A stretch of 64,000 nucleotides of DNA from Sphingobium aromaticiconvertens. GTDB lineage: Bacteria > Pseudomonadota > Alphaproteobacteria > Sphingomonadales > Sphingomonadaceae. Location of the stretch: positions 3,033,501-3,097,500 of the forward strand of contig NZ_JBANRJ010000001.1 of assembly GCF_037154075.1 (NCBI RefSeq), read 5' to 3'. The notes beneath the pieces are model-generated. The model ran no database searches and was not told the origin of the DNA. It saw only the letters and a list, made by a program, of their open reading frames with translations. Numbering within the stretch: position 1 is the stretch's first letter; each line of letters opens with the position of its first letter. Position numbers and translations under genes: made by a program. Shown here piece by piece: positions 60,807 through 64,000 of this stretch.

Positions 60807-61721
60807 ATGGATATCCGCAAACTTCGCCACATCACGACCCTTGCCCGGGAAGCGCATTTTGGCCGCGCCGCAGACCGACTGGGTGTCACCCAGTCGGCCC
60901 TCACGCGCAGCATCCAGGCGACCGAGAGCGAACTGGGCCTGCGCCTCTTCGATCGCGGCAGAGAGGGCGTTCACCTTACGCGAGCGGGCGCCGCTATGCT
61001 GGATGACGCCTCGCTGGTGCTACGACAGATGGACCTGCTGGAACGCAACATGGCCTTGCTGGCCCAGCGCACCATCGGCCAAGTGCATTGCGGCTTGGGG
61101 CCGCTCGCCGCGACTCTTTTGCTGCCAGACGTTCTGTCGCGGATCGCACGGGATCATGGACAGTTACGGATACGAACACGGCTGGGGGGTGTTACTGAGC
61201 TGCAGCAGCTTCTGCACGACGGTGATCTGGATTTCGCTGTCCTTGCTCATCCTCTGGTCACGCGACGGGCGAATGATCTCTCGCTGCGACGGATCGGACA
61301 GTTATCGCTAGGGGCGCTCGTCCGCCGAAACCACCCGCTGGCGAACCGCTTTGCATCACGGGAGGAGATGACGGGCTTCCCCATAATCGGCGGCGGAGCT
61401 GTTGCGGCCGATGGCATGGCCGATGTCGATTATGCGCCCACGATCACATGCGACAATTTCGAGATCGCCCGTGCAGTCACGCTTGCCAGCGACGCCATCT
61501 GGATTACCGCCGAAACACTGGCCGACGAAGAGTTGACGCCGGTTTACGGCCTGCCGATCGCACAAGACCTTCAGATCGTGGTCGCTTCACTCGCCCGGCG
61601 AACGCTCTCGCCCCCTGCCTTGCTGGTCATCGACATGATGACCACCGCGCTCCAGCACAGGCGAGCGGCCTGCCTGCCTCGTCAAGCCCGCGCTTCAGAA
61701 AGCTCCGAACCGAGCATATGA
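60807..61721 (+). CDS. LysR-family transcriptional regulator
   Basis: Regulator of 304 aa. The N-terminal HTH reads FGRAADRLGVTQSALTRSIQATESELGLRLFDRG (split across residues of about 15-50), and the C-terminal effector-binding domain follows. It is divergent from the sterol desaturase-like gene, which it probably activates. Its last 40 bases overlap the end of the convergent MFS gene, so the final residues may be poorly conserved. Confidence 0.88.
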   Translation: MDIRKLRHITTLAREAHFGRAADRLGVTQSALTRSIQATESELGLRLFDRGREGVHLTRAGAAMLDDASLVLRQMDLLERNMALLAQRTIGQVHCGLGPLAATLLLPDVLSRIARDHGQLRIRTRLGGVTELQQLLHDGDLDFAVLAHPLVTRRANDLSLRRIGQLSLGALVRRNHPLANRFASREEMTGFPIIGGGAVAADGMADVDYAPTITCDNFEIARAVTLASDAIWITAETLADEELTPVYGLPIAQDLQIVVASLARRTLSPPALLVIDMMTTALQHRRAACLPRQARASESSEPSI

Positions 61722-62929
61722 CCGTGCGCCGGTTCATCCTCTTCAGGATAAGGGCCCATCAACAGATAAAGGAGGATGGAAGCGGCGAGACCGCCAACGA
61801 TGCAAAGCAGCGCCAAGTCGTAATTGCCATGGCGATCATGCAGAAAGCCGATGCCGACCTGCCCTGCAACGCTCATCAGCGTCATGACCGTGATGGTGCT
61901 GCCATAGATGGCCGAATAATGTTTCATCCCGAAATAACGGGCCGTCATATAGGCGACGATATCAATCTCCGCTCCCTGGGCGACGCCGATCAGGACCGCA
62001 GCCGTCAGGGCCGCGGGGAAAGTCAGCGATCCCTGAAGCATCAGCAGGCATCCGATGATCGGCCCCAGACTGAACAGGCAGGCAATCGCGGGCGCCCAGA
62101 CCCGGTCGATCAACGTCCCCGAAACCAGCGTACCGATCAAGACCGATCCCGCAAGCACGCCGGTCAACATGGCCGCATCGGCTGGCGCGATGTCGAGTTC
62201 CGTCAACAGCGGTTGAAACTGGCTCAACAGGGTCGAAAGCGGCGCATAGCCTAGCCCCGCGCACAGGCACAACAGTATGATGCGGCGGTCCCGGCGCAAC
62301 AGCGACCAATAGCTTTCTTTCGTTTCGCCGCTGCGATGCGGCGCACGTGGGAGATCCCGGATACCGATCCAGCAGACCGGCAGGCCCACCAACAGCACGA
62401 TGCCGGCAAGCAGATAGAAGCCAGCCTGCCATCCTTCCCGCGCGACCAGTCCGTGCAATATTGACGGCAGGACAATCCCCAGAAGCGATATGCCAATACG
62501 CGTACAGGCGAGTGCCAGCCCCCGCGACTGCACGAAACGCGCAGCGACGACACGCGTGAAAGCCAGACCCGTGGTAAAGATGCCGATGACCTGCAGGAAA
62601 AGGAAGGTGACATAGAATTGAACCAGTGATCCCGTCAGTTGCGCCATCGCCATATAAGCAAGTCCCGTCAGCACCATGGCGATCAGCAGGGGGCGGCGGA
62701 CGCCGAAACGATCGAGCAAAGCGCCTGCAAACGGGGATAGCAGCGCCGTCAGGATCATGCCATTATGCGCGGCGGCGATTTCGCCACGCGACCAGCCGAA
62801 GCTGGCCTGCCAAGGCTGGATAAAGATACTCGCATTGAACTGGAGCATCGAAAAGCCAGTCGCCACGCCGATCGAGGAGGCCGCCAGCGCGGGCCAGTGA
62901 CGACGCCATTCCTGCGCGGAACCATTCAT
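61682..62929 (-). CDS. MFS transporter
   Basis: Inner-membrane transporter of 415 aa with about 12 hydrophobic segments. FGWSRGEIAAAHNGMIL and the loop LLDRFGVRRPLL are close to those of the transporter at 18806-20071, so the two are paralogues of the monocarboxylate-type branch. AAAGGAG lies 7 bases before the ATG. A strong terminator hairpin lies directly upstream of that site (62944-62974), behind the TonB receptor gene, so expression needs readthrough or an embedded promoter. Confidence 0.86.
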   Translation of the reverse strand: MNGSAQEWRRHWPALAASSIGVATGFSMLQFNASIFIQPWQASFGWSRGEIAAAHNGMILTALLSPFAGALLDRFGVRRPLLIAMVLTGLAYMAMAQLTGSLVQFYVTFLFLQVIGIFTTGLAFTRVVAARFVQSRGLALACTRIGISLLGIVLPSILHGLVAREGWQAGFYLLAGIVLLVGLPVCWIGIRDLPRAPHRSGETKESYWSLLRRDRRIILLCLCAGLGYAPLSTLLSQFQPLLTELDIAPADAAMLTGVLAGSVLIGTLVSGTLIDRVWAPAIACLFSLGPIIGCLLMLQGSLTFPAALTAAVLIGVAQGAEIDIVAYMTARYFGMKHYSAIYGSTITVMTLMSVAGQVGIGFLHDRHGNYDLALLCIVGGLAASILLYLLMGPYPEEDEPAHGHMLGSELSEARA

Positions 62930-62943
62930 GGAAGCGCTCCTTT

Positions 62944-62974
62944 AAAAAGCTACGCGATACGGTGATCGCGTAGC
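62944..62974 (-). terminator. Intrinsic terminator between TonB receptor and MFS genes
   Basis: GCTACGCGAT at 62949-62958 pairs perfectly with ATCGCGTAGC at 62965-62974 around a six-base loop. On the minus strand it is followed by TTTTTAAA, the hallmark of a Rho-independent terminator. It ends where the MFS ribosome binding site begins, so it could act as an attenuator of the MFS gene. Confidence 0.85.
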
Positions 62975-62987
62975 CTGGAAAGTTCAG

Positions 62988-64000
62988 TTAGAAAGCGCCT
63001 CCCAATTCGACGCCATAGGTCCGCGGCGGCGAGAGAATGGCATTGGCGCCCGGCGACGTGAACACGGGATAGGCGGTGTCGAAGAGATTCTTGCCAAAGA
63101 AGGCAAGCCGCCATTTCACCGGTCCCAGTTTGATATCCTGAAGGGCGATGCGCGCATTCGCCACATCGCGGTCGATATCCCAGGCGAACGCGCCATAAGC
63201 AACGCGGCCCGTGCCCGGTGTCTTGCTGGCCATGGCATAGTCCATATGGAACGCCAGGTTACCGACATTGGCGATAGGGACGCTATAGTCGATCGCCGCC
63301 GTTATGGCATGTTTGGGCAGGCTCTGGATGCGAAGTTCGGCATTGGGATCGATCTGCATATAGCTGGGCGGACGCTTGCCCGACAGATAGGCATAAGTGA
63401 CCGATGCCTGAAACCCGCGTGAGGGTGCCGCCACGATTTCCAGCTCGCCGCCCCGGATGCGCGTGACGCCCGGCGCATTGAGCGTATCGGTAACAGCAGG
63501 ATTGCCGGTGGGATCAAGCTGCGCGGTGATCTGTCGGTTATGGACGCGATTTTCGAAGATCGCGGCGTTCACGCGCAGCCGCCGGTCCAGAAGATCGCTC
63601 TTGATGCCGAACTCATAGGCCTTGTTCACTTCGGCACCGAATGGCTTGAAATTGGGCGAACGGACTGACACGCCGCCCGCGCGATAGGCCTGCGAATATT
63701 TGACATAGGCGTTGATGGCGTCAGTGATGTCATAGGCGATTGTGAAAGCGGGATCCCAGCGCTTCTCATCAAAGGGCTGGCCATTCGTGATGGCGGGAAC
63801 GCCGTTGAAGAGCGTGCGTTCGAACGTCTTCTTATCGCTGGTGTAGCGCAGCCCCGCCGTCAGATGCAGCCGATCGTCGGCAAAGGCGGGTGTCCAGGTA
63901 GCCTGCGCAAAACCGGCATAGGATGTGGATTCCGCATTTTGTGCACTGAGGCCAGCCCCTGCGCTGCCGACTGTGAACGGGTTGACGCCATAGGCCTGGG
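62988..64000 (-). CDS. TonB-dependent receptor, C-terminal part (5' end outside the window)
   Basis: The open frame runs without a stop from 62988 to the window edge, at least 336 residues. It shows the alternating beta-strand pattern of a TonB receptor barrel: DPAFTIAYDITDAINAYVKY, SQAYRAGGVSV, NKAYEFGIKSDLLDRRLRVN, ending in the terminal Phe (YGVELGGAF) used by the barrel assembly machinery. The plug domain and signal peptide lie outside. It would import a bulky hydrophobic or chelated nutrient across the outer membrane, probably the substrate of this region. A strong terminator follows. Confidence 0.92.
   Translation of the reverse strand, partial: QAYGVNPFTVGSAGAGLSAQNAESTSYAGFAQATWTPAFADDRLHLTAGLRYTSDKKTFERTLFNGVPAITNGQPFDEKRWDPAFTIAYDITDAINAYVKYSQAYRAGGVSVRSPNFKPFGAEVNKAYEFGIKSDLLDRRLRVNAAIFENRVHNRQITAQLDPTGNPAVTDTLNAPGVTRIRGGELEIVAAPSRGFQASVTYAYLSGKRPPSYMQIDPNAELRIQSLPKHAITAAIDYSVPIANVGNLAFHMDYAMASKTPGTGRVAYGAFAWDIDRDVANARIALQDIKLGPVKWRLAFFGKNLFDTAYPVFTSPGANAILSPPRTYGVELGGAF

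Noticed and set aside
1..64000. Mobile element or integration site explaining the region
   Set aside because: I found no transposase, integrase, tRNA gene or long terminal repeats, so transfer is not supported from this window.

Overview
This window looks like part of an accessory catabolic region from a GC-rich alphaproteobacterium, most likely a sphingomonad (Sphingobium, Novosphingobium or Sphingomonas type). The reasons are the style of the proteins, the TonB-dependent receptor, a P450cam-like P450 with a putidaredoxin-type ferredoxin, and very many paralogous short-chain dehydrogenases, crotonases and CoA enzymes. The placement is inferred from protein families, not from a marker gene. 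I see no rRNA, tRNA, transposase, phage gene or CRISPR array. There are about 60 protein genes, two of which carry frameshifts. No gap between genes is longer than about 300 bases.

Layout. 1-3361 (minus): start of a gene leaving the window, a two-HTH MarR-type regulator and a paired set of acyl-CoA dehydrogenases. 3.5-15.3 kb: SDR, GMC oxidoreductase, a four-gene plus-strand operon (SDR, aldehyde dehydrogenase, MFS transporter, acyl-CoA ligase), a ferritin-like predicted hydrolase, then epoxide hydrolase, a frameshifted crotonase and an SMP-30 lactonase. 15.4-29 kb: short mostly single-gene units (amidohydrolases, TauD dioxygenase, crotonase, MFS, thioesterase, SDR, two TetR, one LysR, Gfo/Idh, alpha/beta hydrolase, thiolase). 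29.9-37.5 kb: a minus operon crotonase-OYE-NTF2-SDR, a CoA-transferase, a Zn alcohol dehydrogenase-sulfotransferase pair and a lone ferredoxin. 37.5-46 kb: a long minus-strand unit headed by a GntR regulator (two SDRs, a broken SMP-30, a CGSC-motif protein with a partner of unknown function, acyl-CoA ligase, CoA-transferase, TIM-barrel isomerase). 46-51.3 kb: OYE, three SDRs, a VOC protein and a crotonase. 51.4-58.4 kb (plus): serine hydrolase, GMC oxidoreductase, TetR, P450, ferredoxin, P450, MarR. 58.4-64 kb: DUF1214 protein, sterol-desaturase-like membrane hydroxylase, LysR, MFS and the C-terminal part of a TonB-dependent receptor.

How the genes fit together. The parts list is that of import of a hydrophobic, probably alicyclic or terpenoid/steroid-like compound or its esters (TonB receptor, MFS), oxygenation (two P450s, a membrane di-iron hydroxylase, a TauD dioxygenase), oxidation to ketone, aldehyde or acid (GMC, SDR, Zn-ADH, ALDH), opening or hydrolysis of epoxides, lactones and esters, CoA activation by ligase or CoA transfer, and beta-oxidation (acyl-CoA dehydrogenases, crotonases, hydroxyacyl-CoA-type SDRs, thiolase, thioesterase). 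OYE reductases and an NTF2-like protein would handle enone or dienoyl intermediates. The substrate cannot be named from sequence.

Regulation is the most informative non-coding layer. A shared 10-mer (CATGCAACAT) recurs at four transcription or translation starts, three of them within the GntR-headed unit. A GAACGATCGTTC-type palindrome recurs at three minus-strand promoters. Several other operator-like inverted repeats sit next to TetR, LysR or transporter genes. The candidate little-described system is the CGSC-motif protein and its partner, encoded in the GntR unit together with CoA-activation genes.
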